Shown here: positions 1-9,862 of the stretch, piece after piece
Numbering within the stretch: the first letter of the stretch is position 1
How the letters are laid out: each line of letters starts with the position of its first letter
Source of the DNA: Ignavibacteria bacterium
GTDB taxonomy: Bacteria; Bacteroidota; Ignavibacteria; Kapaibacteriales; UBA961
Assembly: GCA_947491315.1 (NCBI GenBank)
Contig: CANLII010000008.1
Coordinates: 22,595 to 86,594 of the forward strand
DNA: 64,000 nucleotides
Direction of reading: 5' to 3'
The notes under the pieces: model-generated
What the model was told of the DNA's origin: nothing
Seen by the model: only the letters and a program-made list of their open reading frames with translations
Databases searched by the model: none
Program-made: the position numbers and the translations under genes

Positions 1-1
1 T

Positions 2-247
2 TCTGAATTATTGGTAAAAGGCCAGAGACATACAATTCCTGCTTATTCAATCACGGCTGTGGACACAACAGGAGCCGGTGATATGTATGCAGGTGGATTT
101 CTTTATGGTCTTACCCAAGGGTATTCTGTTTTGCGCTCAGGACATCTTGCTTCTTATTCATCATCTCGAGTTGTATCACAATTTGGTGCCCGATTAAAGG
201 AATCTCCAGCTGAACTTCATGATTCCATCATTGTAAAGTTTGCATGA
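2..247 (+). CDS. PfkB-family carbohydrate/nucleoside kinase, C-terminal fragment
   Basis: The frame is open to the left edge, so only the last ~80 residues of a larger kinase are present. The fragment carries the second PfkB signature, [17 protein letters not shown], in which GAGD supplies the catalytic Asp and the anion hole for phosphate transfer from ATP. Family members phosphorylate adenosine, ribose, fructose and related substrates. Bacteroidota adenosine kinase-like proteins have a similar C-terminus, but the substrate cannot be fixed without the N-terminal lid region. The stop codon overlaps the next start as ATGA, suggesting co-transcription. Confidence 0.85.
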   Translation, partial: SELLVKGQRHTIPAYSITAVDTTGAGDMYAGGFLYGLTQGYSVLRSGHLASYSSSRVVSQFGARLKESPAELHDSIIVKFA

Positions 248-1521
248 AATTAGTCTATCTACATATAGTGTTCGTATTCATATGTTCTTTGAATACACAA
301 GCGCAATCCGGTTCAAGTTTGAAAGATTTCCAAAAGAAATTATCAGACTATTATGATCAGGAATTGATTGCTGATGTCATTTCTGAAATCGGCGATGAGC
401 AAGCAAAAGTTTGGAGCTGGGATATTGGTGATTATTCACTGGATGATCACAATGATGTAGCATTCGTGGTGAGATTTCCGAAAGAGAAGAGTAAGGCATG
501 TTCTGTGTATTTCTTTATTGACATCAATGGGACGCTAACTCTGGTTCACAAGCAAGCAAGAGCATTCATTGAGTCACCACTCGAAGTTGGTGTTGCCATC
601 AAAAACGGTGGTTGCCATGTAACATCTAAGAATGAACAATTTAATTGGAACATAACGGGATATCAATTTAGACAAGGCGTTTTCTTTGAAAGTGATCAAT
701 TTTCCACTTCTAGAAGTGCAGGGCAAACCCTTGAAATACATCGTGATCACATGCAAAGAAGGAATAAAACACATGTTTTTTCCACTCGAACAGAAGAAAC
801 TTCATATTATCATCATTATCACGATATTCCTGTGTATTCATCCGATATCACAATCCCATATGGATTTCATAAACCTATAATTATTGATGCTCCGGAAGAT
901 GTGATCAAAGGGGCATTTTATTGGAAGGGCCCTCAAGATGCATCCCTTATTATTGAGAAAAGTGTGTATAACAATACAAATTGGGAATTGGAATTGCTGA
1001 TTATAGATGACACATTGATACAATCACGATGTGATACATGTTTGCAAGATAAAGTCATTCTATATGTATCTGAAACCATCCCAAGTTTTGGAAAGTCCAT
1101 CGGCAAAGACACAAATACACTTGGTTCTATCAAATCAATCGAGTTGATTCCCAATGCTATGACTCCACATCTAAGTTATATGAACATATCAGGCATGAAT
1201 ACCTCAATACCTATTGAATTCCATCGAGAATCAAATGGATACCATATCAAAGCGATAATTCCTTTTTCGGCATTACCAATATTTGATTTTAATTCCTCAT
1301 CTACAGAAAAAGTGAGCATAGGTTGCACAATTGAACTAATAGATGTGGATAATCCATTCAGACCGGAAGAACAAACAAGAATTGTGGATTCTGATTTTGA
1401 ATATGGTAATTCCGCTTCACTTGGTGTATTGACATTCTATCCCGTTAATACCTATGATGGTATAATTCACCGTCAATTTTCTCGGCAATTTGTTCAAACA
1501 TTACAACAATTGGGATTCTGA
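244..1521 (+). CDS. secreted protein with possible CBM9/DOMON-like C-terminal domain
   Basis: A 425-residue protein of unknown function. Residues 1-20 form a signal peptide (hydrophobic core, then TQAQS), so it is exported. The remainder has no transmembrane segment. The C-terminal ~200 residues are beta-rich; the pattern of [13 protein letters not shown] followed by [13 protein letters not shown] and a terminal LGVLTFYP resembles carbohydrate-binding module 9 / DOMON-like sandwiches found in secreted Bacteroidota proteins. That assignment is by eye and weak. Two cysteines close together in the middle (CDTC) could form a disulfide. It starts inside the stop of the kinase and is followed after 2 bp by peptide deformylase, so it sits in the same transcript as housekeeping genes. 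Confidence 0.7.
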   Translation: MKLVYLHIVFVFICSLNTQAQSGSSLKDFQKKLSDYYDQELIADVISEIGDEQAKVWSWDIGDYSLDDHNDVAFVVRFPKEKSKACSVYFFIDINGTLTLVHKQARAFIESPLEVGVAIKNGGCHVTSKNEQFNWNITGYQFRQGVFFESDQFSTSRSAGQTLEIHRDHMQRRNKTHVFSTRTEETSYYHHYHDIPVYSSDITIPYGFHKPIIIDAPEDVIKGAFYWKGPQDASLIIEKSVYNNTNWELELLIIDDTLIQSRCDTCLQDKVILYVSETIPSFGKSIGKDTNTLGSIKSIELIPNAMTPHLSYMNISGMNTSIPIEFHRESNGYHIKAIIPFSALPIFDFNSSSTEKVSIGCTIELIDVDNPFRPEEQTRIVDSDFEYGNSASLGVLTFYPVNTYDGIIHRQFSRQFVQTLQQLGF

Positions 1522-1523
1522 AG

Positions 1524-2099
1524 ATGAGTATTCTTCCAATTTACGTGTATGATCATTCTATTCTTAAGCATAAAGCTGATACAATCGAACATTTGAATGA
1601 TGATATTCATTCTCTTATTGATGATATGAAAGAAACCATGCTGAATGCAGAGGGAATAGGTCTTGCAGCAAATCAGGTTGGTTCGCCATTGTCAATTACA
1701 ATCATTGACATTTCACCCATAGAAGGCTGTGAATCAATCAAACCTTTGACAATGATCAATCCAAAGATTACGCATTATTCTGATGAAGAAACTGATTATG
1801 AAGAGGGTTGTCTGAGTTTGCCCAATCTTAGAGAACTCGTTATTCGTCCAGAAGCCATACAAGTTTCATTCATGGATGAACATGAAAAGTTGCATACAAT
1901 GGAAGCCGATGGACTTCTTGCAAGAGTAATGCAACATGAGATTGATCATTTGAATGGAATCTATTTCACAGATCGATTGACTCAACTCAAAAGAACGCTT
2001 TTGCAAAGTAAATTGCGCAGAATACATAAAGGTGAATCTACAGCCGATTATGATATAGTCTTACCCGATGGCTCAAAGATAACAATGGAGAAATCATAA
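1524..2099 (+). CDS. def: peptide deformylase
   Basis: Removes the N-formyl group from the initiator methionine of nascent proteins in the cytoplasm, using a metal ion (Fe2+ in most family members). All three signature motifs are present in order: GIGLAANQVG near residue 45, EGCLSLP near residue 95 (Cys is a metal ligand) and QHEIDHLNG near residue 138 (two His ligands and the catalytic Glu). At 191 residues it is normal for the family. The stop TAA shares its last base with the ATG of the next gene (TAATG), so translation is probably coupled. Confidence 0.97.
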   Translation: MSILPIYVYDHSILKHKADTIEHLNDDIHSLIDDMKETMLNAEGIGLAANQVGSPLSITIIDISPIEGCESIKPLTMINPKITHYSDEETDYEEGCLSLPNLRELVIRPEAIQVSFMDEHEKLHTMEADGLLARVMQHEIDHLNGIYFTDRLTQLKRTLLQSKLRRIHKGESTADYDIVLPDGSKITMEKS

Positions 2100-3085
2100 T
2101 GAAAGTATTGGTTACAGGCGCAACCGGCTTCATAGGAAGTCATGTCGTTGACACATTGCAAAACGCCAATGCTGATATCATCTGCATAGCTCGCCCAACC
2201 AGCGATTTGCGATGGCTACATAATAAGGATATTACAATCATCAATGCCTCTTTAGAAAATCCTGAATCATTGAAACCTGCTGTTGAGGGTGTTGACATGA
2301 TCATTCATGTCGCAGGATTGACAGCTGCAAGAAATGATGAAGAATTTTTACGAGGAAATAGAGATTCAACAAGGAATCTCCTGGAACTTGCTTCAACGTA
2401 TGCGCCAAATCTGCAGAGATTTCTTCATGTGAGTTCACAAACTGTGACCGGACCATCACCATCACTAATAGAACCTGTTCATGAAGATTCACCACTCTTC
2501 CCATTAACAGCATATGGTCGATCAAAGAAGGCAGCCGAGGAAGTTGTAAGAGAGTATTCGCAGCGATTTCCGATAACTATTGTTAGACCACCCGCAGTAT
2601 ATGGCGAGAGAGATACCGCAATTCTGACCTTCTTTCAATCTGTTGCAAAGGGTGTGGTTCCTCTCATTGGTTTCGATGAAAAAAAAGTAAGTCTCATCCA
2701 TGGTGTTGATTTGGCCAGAGGTATTGTAGAATCGGCATTTAGTACAAATACCATTGGCGAAACATATTTCATTTCAAGCGAAGAATTCTACACTTGGAAG
2801 CAGATTGCAGAAATAACCAAGAATGCATTTGGAAAATCTTTTGTGTTACCAATTCGTGTTCCTCATGCAACTGTCATGATGCTTGCAGGTTTATCTCAGT
2901 TTTTTGGCAAGTTTTCATCAAAACCTCCCGTATTGAACTATGAGAAAGGAAAAGATCTCATCCAACCATATTGGATTTGTTCAGTCGATAAAGCAAAAAG
3001 AGATTTTGGATGGAAACAAGAAATTTCAATTGAAGAAGGTATCAAAAGAACAGTTGAATGGTATAAACAACATAAGTGGTTATGA
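2099..3085 (+). CDS. NAD(P)-dependent epimerase/dehydratase, extended SDR family
   Basis: A 328-residue extended short-chain dehydrogenase/reductase. The N-terminal Rossmann dinucleotide site is TGATGFIG at residues 6-13, and the catalytic YxxxK is the YGRSK motif near residue 140, preceded by the conserved HVSSQTV strand. The C-terminal half (IRVP, SVDKAKRDFGW, ending in TVEWYK) is typical of sugar-nucleotide epimerases and of 3-beta-HSD- or dihydroflavonol reductase-like enzymes. The substrate cannot be named. It is tightly coupled to def upstream and overlaps the nucleoside transporter downstream. Confidence 0.88.
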   Translation: MKVLVTGATGFIGSHVVDTLQNANADIICIARPTSDLRWLHNKDITIINASLENPESLKPAVEGVDMIIHVAGLTAARNDEEFLRGNRDSTRNLLELASTYAPNLQRFLHVSSQTVTGPSPSLIEPVHEDSPLFPLTAYGRSKKAAEEVVREYSQRFPITIVRPPAVYGERDTAILTFFQSVAKGVVPLIGFDEKKVSLIHGVDLARGIVESAFSTNTIGETYFISSEEFYTWKQIAEITKNAFGKSFVLPIRVPHATVMMLAGLSQFFGKFSSKPPVLNYEKGKDLIQPYWICSVDKAKRDFGWKQEISIEEGIKRTVEWYKQHKWL

Positions 3086-4326
3086 TATTGGAAAAAGCGA
3101 TTGGCATACTTGGAATAATTCTTATTCTCTTTCTCTGTTGGTTACTTTCAGAGAATAAAAGAGCATTTCCTTGGAGAATGGTCATCATTGGATTATCACT
3201 TCAAGTAGTCATAGCTATTTTCATCATGAAAGTTCCTTTTGGGATTTCACTCATGTCAACCATTGGTAATGGGATATCAGGATTTCTTGCTCTTGCTTCC
3301 AATGGCGCGCAAATGCTTTTTGGAAATATTGCCGATCCTGCTTATGCAAATACATTTGGTTTTCAGTTTGCATTTTCTGTATTGCCGGTTATTATATTTT
3401 TCTCATCAGTGATGTCTATACTCTATCATCTCGGGATCATGCAATATATCGTTAGAGGTATGTCATGGTTTATGAGTCGTACATTAAAAACAACAGGCAT
3501 AGAATCATTGTCAGCTTCAGCCAATATATTTCTTGGTCAAACAGAAGCTCCATTATTGATAAGACCATATTTGGCATCTGCATCCAGATCCGAACTCAAT
3601 ACCATTATGGTTGGAGGATTTATAACCATAGCTGGCGGTGTGATGGCAGGATATATTCAAATGGGTGTTCCTGCTGCCTCTTTGCTTACTGCAAGCTTAA
3701 TGTCAGCTCCTGCAGGATTGATGCTATCCAAAATCGTCATTCCTTCGTCACGTTCAGAAACGGAGTTATCAGATACATCTCCTGTTTTACCGGAAAGTTC
3801 AACCATTGTTGAGGCGGCGGCCAATGGAGCAATGGATGGATTGAAATTAGCTGCCGGAATTGCGGCCATGCTCATTGCATTTGTGGCAATCATTGCCGGA
3901 ATAAATGCCGGAATGTTGAATATGCATTCTATGCTTTCTCAGTATTCCATTTGGTTTCCGCATGACCTCAAAGAACTTTTTGGAGTGATCTTCACTCCGA
4001 TCGGTTATATGATTGGCGTTCCAATGCAAGATATTGACAAGTTTGGAGCATTATTTGGAACAAAGATTAGTCTGAATGAATTTATCGCTTATGCAGACTT
4101 GTCAGAATACATAAAACAAGGAAATCTGATGCCAAAGACAGTCACAATGGCTACTTTTGCATTATGCGGATTTGCAAATTTTAGTTCAATAGCCATTCAA
4201 ATCGGTGGAATAGGCGCATTGATACCCGAAAGAAAAAAAGACATAGCCGCTCTGGGACTCAAAGCAATGATTACCGGAGCATTAGGAAATTTGCTCACAG
4301 CCACTTTGGCAGGTTTACTGTATTAA
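3082..4326 (+). CDS. NupC-type concentrative nucleoside transporter
   Basis: An inner-membrane protein of about 414 residues with many hydrophobic helices. It has the concentrative nucleoside transporter hallmarks: GQTEAPLLIRPYL, which contributes to the nucleoside site, the GGFITIAGGVMAGYIQMG gate region, and a terminal core FALCGFANFSSIAIQIGGIGALIPERK. Family members import nucleosides with H+ or Na+. I chose ATG 3082 because it overlaps the upstream stop as ATGA; an in-frame GTG at 3076 would add two residues. Proximity to a PfkB-type kinase fragment is compatible with nucleoside salvage, but that link is inference. Confidence 0.93.
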   Translation: MILEKAIGILGIILILFLCWLLSENKRAFPWRMVIIGLSLQVVIAIFIMKVPFGISLMSTIGNGISGFLALASNGAQMLFGNIADPAYANTFGFQFAFSVLPVIIFFSSVMSILYHLGIMQYIVRGMSWFMSRTLKTTGIESLSASANIFLGQTEAPLLIRPYLASASRSELNTIMVGGFITIAGGVMAGYIQMGVPAASLLTASLMSAPAGLMLSKIVIPSSRSETELSDTSPVLPESSTIVEAAANGAMDGLKLAAGIAAMLIAFVAIIAGINAGMLNMHSMLSQYSIWFPHDLKELFGVIFTPIGYMIGVPMQDIDKFGALFGTKISLNEFIAYADLSEYIKQGNLMPKTVTMATFALCGFANFSSIAIQIGGIGALIPERKKDIAALGLKAMITGALGNLLTATLAGLLY

Positions 4327-4327
4327 T

Positions 4328-5107
4328 ATGAATAATTGGACATGCATCCTGACTTCAACTCCGAAACCGGGAGTCGGTGTCATACAACTCAATAGACCAC
4401 AAGTGCTCAATGCATTGAGTCTTCAAACAATGATTGAAATCGTTGAAGCTATGGAAGAATTCGATCGTTCACCCGATATTCGATGTATTGTGATACATGG
4501 CAATGAAAAAGCATTTGCCGCCGGTGCAGATATCAAGGAAATGTCGGATGCCGGATCGATAGACATGCTTGAAAGAGATCAATTCGCAAGATGGGAACGA
4601 ATAAGAGCAATCAAAAAACCTATTATTGGAGCTATTTCGGGATTCGCACTTGGTGGCGGATGTGAATTGGCCATGAATTGCGATATGTTGATTGCTAGTG
4701 AAACAGCACAATTTGGTCAACCCGAGATAAATATCGGGGTCATGCCCGGAGCCGGTGGAACTCAAAGGCTCACACGAGCAATCGGCAAGGTGAGAGCAAT
4801 GGAGATCGCATTAACAGGACGCATGATATCTGCTCGTGAAGCTTGGAGAGCAGGTCTGATTAATAGAGTAGTTCCTGTTGAATCATATCTACATGAGGCA
4901 ATAGCTCTTGCATCCGAAATTGCGGGCAAAGCACCAATTGCAGTAAAATTGATTAAAGAGTCTGTACTAAAATCATTTAGCACAACACTTGAAGGTGGAT
5001 TGGAATTTGAAAGGAAGAATTTTTATCTACTTTTTGCATCGGAAGATCAAAAGGAAGGTATGAATGCATTTATAGAAAAAAGAAAACCAACATGGAATAA
5101 CAAATAA
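4328..5107 (+). CDS. enoyl-CoA hydratase/isomerase family protein
   Basis: A 259-residue crotonase-fold enzyme. It has both oxyanion-hole segments (AFAAGADIKEM and IGAISGFALGGGCELAMNCD) and both glutamates of true hydratases: one in QPEINIGVMPGAGGTQRL and one in AMEIALTGRMIS. By analogy with crotonase it should hydrate 2-trans-enoyl-CoA to 3-hydroxyacyl-CoA in fatty acid or amino acid breakdown. It begins 2 bp after the nucleoside transporter. No other beta-oxidation genes are near, so the pathway is not fixed. Confidence 0.93.
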   Translation: MNNWTCILTSTPKPGVGVIQLNRPQVLNALSLQTMIEIVEAMEEFDRSPDIRCIVIHGNEKAFAAGADIKEMSDAGSIDMLERDQFARWERIRAIKKPIIGAISGFALGGGCELAMNCDMLIASETAQFGQPEINIGVMPGAGGTQRLTRAIGKVRAMEIALTGRMISAREAWRAGLINRVVPVESYLHEAIALASEIAGKAPIAVKLIKESVLKSFSTTLEGGLEFERKNFYLLFASEDQKEGMNAFIEKRKPTWNNK

Positions 5108-5117
5108 GTATATAATT

Positions 5118-5735
5118 ATGGTTTATCTCATTTTGCTAAGACATGGCGAATCTCAATGGAATGTTGAAAATCGCTTTACCGGTTGGGTGGATGTTGACAT
5201 AACTTCCAAAGGCGAAGAAGAGGCACGCAATGCGGGTCTTGCTTTAAAGGAATATCCAATTGATATGTTATTCACTTCTGCTTTACTCAGAGCAATTCGA
5301 ACAGCTGATATTGCTTTGCAATCTGCAGGAAAAGGCATTATTCCTACGAAAAGAAGCGAAAAATTGAATGAAAGACATTATGGCGATCTTCAAGGATTGA
5401 ATAAAGATGAGGTTGGAGAGGAATTCGGTTCCGATCAACTTAAAATTTGGAGAAGAAGTTTTGATATTGCTCCACCAAACGGAGAATCACTCAAAATGAC
5501 ACAAGAGAGAGTACTCCCATATTTTCATGAAGATATCATTCCTGTGTTAAAAGAAGGAAAGAATGTTCTTATTACTGCACATGGCAATTCACTCCGTGCA
5601 CTCATAGCAGAATTAGATAAACTTTCGAAAGAAGAAATACTTGAACTTAATATCGCGACGGGTAAACCAATTGTCTATACATTGGATGAAGACACCCTTG
5701 AGATACTCGATAAGAAACAATTGCTACATCAATAA
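5118..5735 (+). CDS. gpmA: 2,3-bisphosphoglycerate-dependent phosphoglycerate mutase
   Basis: Interconverts 3- and 2-phosphoglycerate in glycolysis and gluconeogenesis through a phosphohistidine intermediate. Visible motifs are LLRHGESQWNVENRFTGWVDVDIT at the N-terminus (catalytic RHG His), ERHYGDLQGLNKDE near residue 90, and LITAHGNSLRALI near residue 155 (second catalytic His). At 205 residues it is shorter than the ~250-residue E. coli enzyme, as in many bacterial short-form dPGMs. Ten bases separate it from the hydratase and two from rsfS. Confidence 0.95.
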   Translation: MVYLILLRHGESQWNVENRFTGWVDVDITSKGEEEARNAGLALKEYPIDMLFTSALLRAIRTADIALQSAGKGIIPTKRSEKLNERHYGDLQGLNKDEVGEEFGSDQLKIWRRSFDIAPPNGESLKMTQERVLPYFHEDIIPVLKEGKNVLITAHGNSLRALIAELDKLSKEEILELNIATGKPIVYTLDEDTLEILDKKQLLHQ

Positions 5736-5737
5736 TA

Positions 5738-6244
5738 ATGGAGAATGCATTGGCTGCATCCAAACAAAAAAACACTCTTGCACAAAGCAAAGCATATGCA
5801 CTGTATTGCGCAAGAGTAATGGCTGATAAAAAAGCAGAGAATATTCTGGTGATGGATTTGACAAAAGCTGACGGTGCACCCGCAGAATATTTTGTATTAT
5901 GTTCTGGCTTGTCAGAAGTACAAGTAGATGCTATATCAGCAGGAGTTGAAAGAGCCGGAAAGGAGTCCGGACAAGGATTTCCCAAATCAGAGGGATGGAA
6001 AGCAAGACAGTGGGTTATACTCGATTACTTCGATGTTGTCCTACATGTTTTTCATGCTGATGCCCGTGATTTCTATCGAATAGAAAAACTTTGGAGTGAT
6101 TCAGATTTCTATGTACTCGAAGAAGATAAACTTGTTAAAATGAATAAAACCACAAAACAGAAATATCTAACTGAATTAAGCAAAGAGAGAAGATCTCCTG
6201 AAAGATATCAACAAATTGGTTCTTTTGAAGAGGATGGATTATGA
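5738..6244 (+). CDS. rsfS: ribosomal silencing factor RsfS
   Basis: RsfS (Iojap/YbeB family) binds L14 (uL14) on the large ribosomal subunit and blocks subunit joining under nutrient stress. The core lies at residues ~25-130 and shows the family pattern: ENILVMDLTKADGAPAEYFVLCSG, then W..GDFDVVLHVF-like sequence (WVILDYFDVVLHVFHADAR) and FYRIEKLWSD. The protein has 168 residues, with an N-terminal extension of ~20 and a basic C-terminal tail beyond the usual ~105-120 residue core. Its stop overlaps argS as ATGA. Confidence 0.93.
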   Translation: MENALAASKQKNTLAQSKAYALYCARVMADKKAENILVMDLTKADGAPAEYFVLCSGLSEVQVDAISAGVERAGKESGQGFPKSEGWKARQWVILDYFDVVLHVFHADARDFYRIEKLWSDSDFYVLEEDKLVKMNKTTKQKYLTELSKERRSPERYQQIGSFEEDGL

Positions 6245-7884
6245 TGCATCGGTTTATTGAATTGTCATTCATACAAGCCGCAAAAGAAATTGGCATAGAT
6301 ATACCAAATATCAATTTTGAAAGACCTAAGATTGCAGATCATGGTCATCTCTCAACTAATATTGCTATGACCTTGGCAAAGCTCTTGAAGAGAAAACCTC
6401 AAGATATTGCCCAGGATATCATTGCACATCTCAAAGTGGATTCAACCATCATTGACAATGTTGAAATCGCAGGTGCTGGTTTCATTAATATATATCTCAA
6501 TCCACATGCATTTCATCTTGCAATGATGCAAATGATTACAATGGGAAGTCACTATGGAAGGTCCAATATTGGTTCTGGTAAAACAGCAAATGTAGAATAT
6601 GTGAGTGCAAATCCAACAGGGAAGTTACATCTCGGACATGGAAGAAATGCAGCAATCGGAGATACTGTTTCTAATCTTTTGGAATGGACCGGATATACAG
6701 TAACCAGAGAGTACTATTTCAATAATGCTGGCAATCAAATGAATATGCTGGCTACATCTATTTTTGCCAGATATCAGCATCTTACAGGAAATACAGAATA
6801 TCTATTTCCCGAAGATGGATATCATGGTGATTATATCATTGAAATAGCTGAAAAAGCATTCACACAATTCGGAAATACACTTTCAGATGAGAATGCCGAA
6901 ACGCTTTCAACTTTGAGAAAAATGGGTGAAGAGTGGTGTTTTGCTTCCATCATGAATACACTCAAAAAGATGCATATACATCAAGATACCTTTTTCAATG
7001 AGGATTCGCTCTATACCGATGGATCTATTGATTCTCTTCTCGATGAATTAAAGAAAAAAAACCTCAGTTATGAAAAAGAAGGTGCAACTTGGATGAAGTT
7101 CTCCGAGATTGATGATTCACTCACTGACAGAGTGATTGTAAAAAGTACAGGAGAGCCAACATATCGTTTACCTGATATCGCATATCATCGAACCAAATTT
7201 GAAAGGAATTATGATCTCATTGTTGATATTTTTGGTGCAGATCATATAGCAACTATTCCAGATGTGAAAGCCGGCATTCGAGCATTGGGTTATGATATTT
7301 CTAAACTCAAAGTTCTCATTTATCAATTTGTAACTCTGTGGGATAATGGAGAGCAAGTTAAAATGAGTAAAAGATCCGGCAAAAGCTATACGCTGGATGA
7401 ATTGATTGATGAAGTTGGTGCTGATGTTGTGAGATTCTTTTTTCTCATGAGAGGAGCACAAACACAATTGGAATTTGATTTGCTCATAGCTCGTGAACAA
7501 AATGACAAAAATCCAGTGTATTATCTGCAATATGTTCATGCCCGAATATGCTCATTGCTCAAACAGATTGAAGAGCAACAATTGCAAATACAAGATACAT
7601 TTGATGCATCATTGCTCATTCATTCTTCCGAATTGAATCTGATTTCAATCTTAACAAGATTTGAGGAAGTGACAATCCGAGCCGCGCATAATCTCGAACC
7701 ACAAATGATATCCGAATATTTGCGAGAAGTAGCTTCTGCATTTCATTCATTTTATCATGATTGCAGAATTTTAGGTATGGAATCATCACTCATGAATGCA
7801 AGAATTCATCTTGCAATACTTACCAAAACAGTGATGAGTAATGGATTGACAATTTTAGGTATTTCTTCACCAACTTCAATGTAA
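6241..7884 (+). CDS. argS: arginyl-tRNA synthetase
   Basis: Charges tRNA-Arg. This class I synthetase has the N-terminal additional domain (residues 1-100), the HIGH-like motif as HLGHGRNAA near residue 131 following VEYVSANPTGK, the KMSKS-like motif KMSKRSGK near residue 375, and the C-terminal DALR anticodon-binding domain (YLQYVHARICSLL onward). The length of 547 residues is normal. Two consecutive ATGs begin at 6241; the first overlaps the rsfS stop. Confidence 0.97.
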   Translation: MMHRFIELSFIQAAKEIGIDIPNINFERPKIADHGHLSTNIAMTLAKLLKRKPQDIAQDIIAHLKVDSTIIDNVEIAGAGFINIYLNPHAFHLAMMQMITMGSHYGRSNIGSGKTANVEYVSANPTGKLHLGHGRNAAIGDTVSNLLEWTGYTVTREYYFNNAGNQMNMLATSIFARYQHLTGNTEYLFPEDGYHGDYIIEIAEKAFTQFGNTLSDENAETLSTLRKMGEEWCFASIMNTLKKMHIHQDTFFNEDSLYTDGSIDSLLDELKKKNLSYEKEGATWMKFSEIDDSLTDRVIVKSTGEPTYRLPDIAYHRTKFERNYDLIVDIFGADHIATIPDVKAGIRALGYDISKLKVLIYQFVTLWDNGEQVKMSKRSGKSYTLDELIDEVGADVVRFFFLMRGAQTQLEFDLLIAREQNDKNPVYYLQYVHARICSLLKQIEEQQLQIQDTFDASLLIHSSELNLISILTRFEEVTIRAAHNLEPQMISEYLREVASAFHSFYHDCRILGMESSLMNARIHLAILTKTVMSNGLTILGISSPTSM

Positions 7885-7894
7885 GGACTGAACT

Positions 7895-8146
7895 ATGGAA
7901 ACTCCAGAAATAGGTGGTTATAACCCCATCAGAATGGAAATGGAACCGGGCACATATTATTGGTGCTCATGTGGCAAATCATCAAATCAACCATTTTGTG
8001 ATGGCTCACATAAAGGTTCTTCATTTTCACCAATGGCAGTAGAAATCACAGAAACCAAAACAGTTTCATGGTGTACATGCAAGCAAACATCAAATCAATC
8101 ATTTTGTAATGGAGCGCATAAACAATTGACTCCACCACAAGAATAA
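7895..8146 (+). CDS. tandem CDGSH iron-sulfur domain protein
   Basis: A small soluble 83-residue protein with two CDGSH-type [2Fe-2S] sites. The first, [16 protein letters not shown] (residues ~26-41), matches the C-x-C-x2-S-x3-P-x-C-D-G-S-H consensus exactly. The second, [16 protein letters not shown] (~61-76), keeps the three Cys and one His cluster ligands but replaces the conserved Pro with Ser and Asp with Asn. CDGSH proteins transfer clusters or electrons; the role in this host is unknown. It lies between argS and parA in the same direction. Confidence 0.92.
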   Translation: METPEIGGYNPIRMEMEPGTYYWCSCGKSSNQPFCDGSHKGSSFSPMAVEITETKTVSWCTCKQTSNQSFCNGAHKQLTPPQE

Positions 8147-8156
8147 TAGAAGTACA

Positions 8157-8945
8157 ATGGCGAAAATAATCGCAATAGCAAATCAAAAAGGCGGAGTTGG
8201 GAAGACCACCTCCGCTGTCAATATTGCTGCATCTTTGGCTGCTGCTGAGAAAAAGACTTTATTGATTGATATAGATCCACAAGCAAATGCATCGAATGGA
8301 CTTGGTATCGATACCAAGAGTTTGGATCATACTGTCTATGAAGTATTGATAGGAAATGCAGATATACATGAAGCAATCGTTCCCACGATGATGCCGTATT
8401 TAACAGTATTACCTTCACATATTAATCTTGTGGGTGCAGAGATTGAAATGATCAATCTACAAGATCGGGAATATGTTTTAAAACAATCTTTGACTACAAT
8501 TCAAAACAACTATGAATATATGATCATTGACTGTCCGCCATCATTGGGAATCTTGACTTTGAATGGTTTGACAGCTGCAAATTCCGTTCTAATTCCCGTG
8601 CAATGTGAATATTATGCACTTGAAGGTTTGGGACAATTGTTACATACTATATCTATAGTTCGAAAGCATCTTAATCCAAAACTTGACATTGAAGGCGTAT
8701 TACTTACGATGTTTGATGGCCGACTAAGATTATCTCAGCAAGTAGAACATGAAGTACGCAAGCACTTTGAAGACAAAGTCATGAGGACAGTTATTCAAAG
8801 AAATGTACGTTTATCTGAGTCTCCAAGTCATGGAAAACCAATCGTACTCTATGATGCCTTGAGTACAGGAGCTAGAAATTATCTTGATTTAGCCATGGAA
8901 ATCATTGAGAATAATGCTCATAAACAAAGTGATAACAAATCATGA
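8157..8945 (+). CDS. parA: chromosome partitioning ATPase ParA (Soj)
   Basis: A 262-residue deviant Walker ATPase that drives origin segregation together with ParB. The deviant Walker A motif [12 protein letters not shown] is at residues ~11-22, Walker A' is [12 protein letters not shown] near 40, and Walker B is [13 protein letters not shown] near 122. There is no N-terminal helix-turn-helix domain, as expected for chromosomal Soj-type ParA. It overlaps parB by ATGA. I saw no parS-like GTTTCACGTGAAAC in the window, so the nearest origin site must lie elsewhere. Confidence 0.97.
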   Translation: MAKIIAIANQKGGVGKTTSAVNIAASLAAAEKKTLLIDIDPQANASNGLGIDTKSLDHTVYEVLIGNADIHEAIVPTMMPYLTVLPSHINLVGAEIEMINLQDREYVLKQSLTTIQNNYEYMIIDCPPSLGILTLNGLTAANSVLIPVQCEYYALEGLGQLLHTISIVRKHLNPKLDIEGVLLTMFDGRLRLSQQVEHEVRKHFEDKVMRTVIQRNVRLSESPSHGKPIVLYDALSTGARNYLDLAMEIIENNAHKQSDNKS

Positions 8946-9853
8946 AATCTCAAACCGGACTTGGCAAAGGCCTTGGTGCACTCATTCAGAACAACCCGTC
9001 TAAGGAAACTTCGATCCAGGGAAGTGAGAATAATCAATATTCTATTGAAATTGAGATTACCAAAATCAAAACTAATCCCTTTCAACCAAGGGTAATTTTT
9101 GATACTGAAACTTTGAAGGATTTGGTTAATTCCATTAAAGTTCATGGAGTTATTCAGCCTATTGCAGTCAGAAGATCCGGCAATGCTTATGAACTCATTG
9201 CAGGTGAAAGAAGAATCAGAGCATCCATTGAAGCGGGTCTTGAGAAGATTCCTGCCATGATCTTGGATATTGATTCAGACCAAACAATGATTGAACTTGC
9301 AATCATAGAGAATGTACAAAGAGACAATCTCAATGATATAGAAGTTGCGATGGGCTATGCTCTCTTGATTGAGAAATGTAATCTAACTCAGGAAGAAGTC
9401 GCGCAAAAAGTAGGGAAAGACCGAGCAACCATTTCCAATTTCTTGAGACTTCTCAAGTTGCCTATTGAGATTCAACAGAAACTCGCAATGCGTGAGATTT
9501 CAAATGGTCATGCCAGAGCTCTACTTTCTCTTACATCTACTGATAATCAGAATATGCTTGTAGAGAGAATCATGAATGAAGATTTATCTGTTCGAGAAAC
9601 AGAGCAGATCATTCGTGAATTAATGGGCGGGTCAAAACGCAGTTCCAAGAAGTCTTCAAAGAAAAGTAAGCCCAATCCTAAACAGGCACAATCATTGAAT
9701 AGTGACTTACTTGCTCTTGAAGATACCTTACGAGAACATTTTACAACACAAGTTGCAATTCAACTCAAAGAGCATGAGACAGGAAAAATTGAGATCGCAT
9801 TTTTCTCATTGGATGATTTACAAAGAGTCATTGAACTCATAGTACAAAAGTGA
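8942..9853 (+). CDS. parB: chromosome partitioning protein ParB (Spo0J)
   Basis: A 303-residue parS-binding CTPase. It begins with the typical [10 protein letters not shown] stretch; the ParB/sulfiredoxin domain spans residues ~38-130 and includes NPFQPR and the CTP-binding [12 protein letters not shown] motif. A helix-turn-helix follows ([23 protein letters not shown], ~155-180), then a Lys/Ser-rich linker (~225-245) and a C-terminal dimerisation domain. It is coupled to parA and separated by 9 bp from the thioesterase gene. Confidence 0.96.
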   Translation: MKSQTGLGKGLGALIQNNPSKETSIQGSENNQYSIEIEITKIKTNPFQPRVIFDTETLKDLVNSIKVHGVIQPIAVRRSGNAYELIAGERRIRASIEAGLEKIPAMILDIDSDQTMIELAIIENVQRDNLNDIEVAMGYALLIEKCNLTQEEVAQKVGKDRATISNFLRLLKLPIEIQQKLAMREISNGHARALLSLTSTDNQNMLVERIMNEDLSVRETEQIIRELMGGSKRSSKKSSKKSKPNPKQAQSLNSDLLALEDTLREHFTTQVAIQLKEHETGKIEIAFFSLDDLQRVIELIVQK

Positions 9854-9862
9854 TTATAGATC

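Noticed and set aside
8157..9853. parS site near parAB
   Set aside because: I looked for GTTTCACGTGAAAC-like palindromes and found none convincing.
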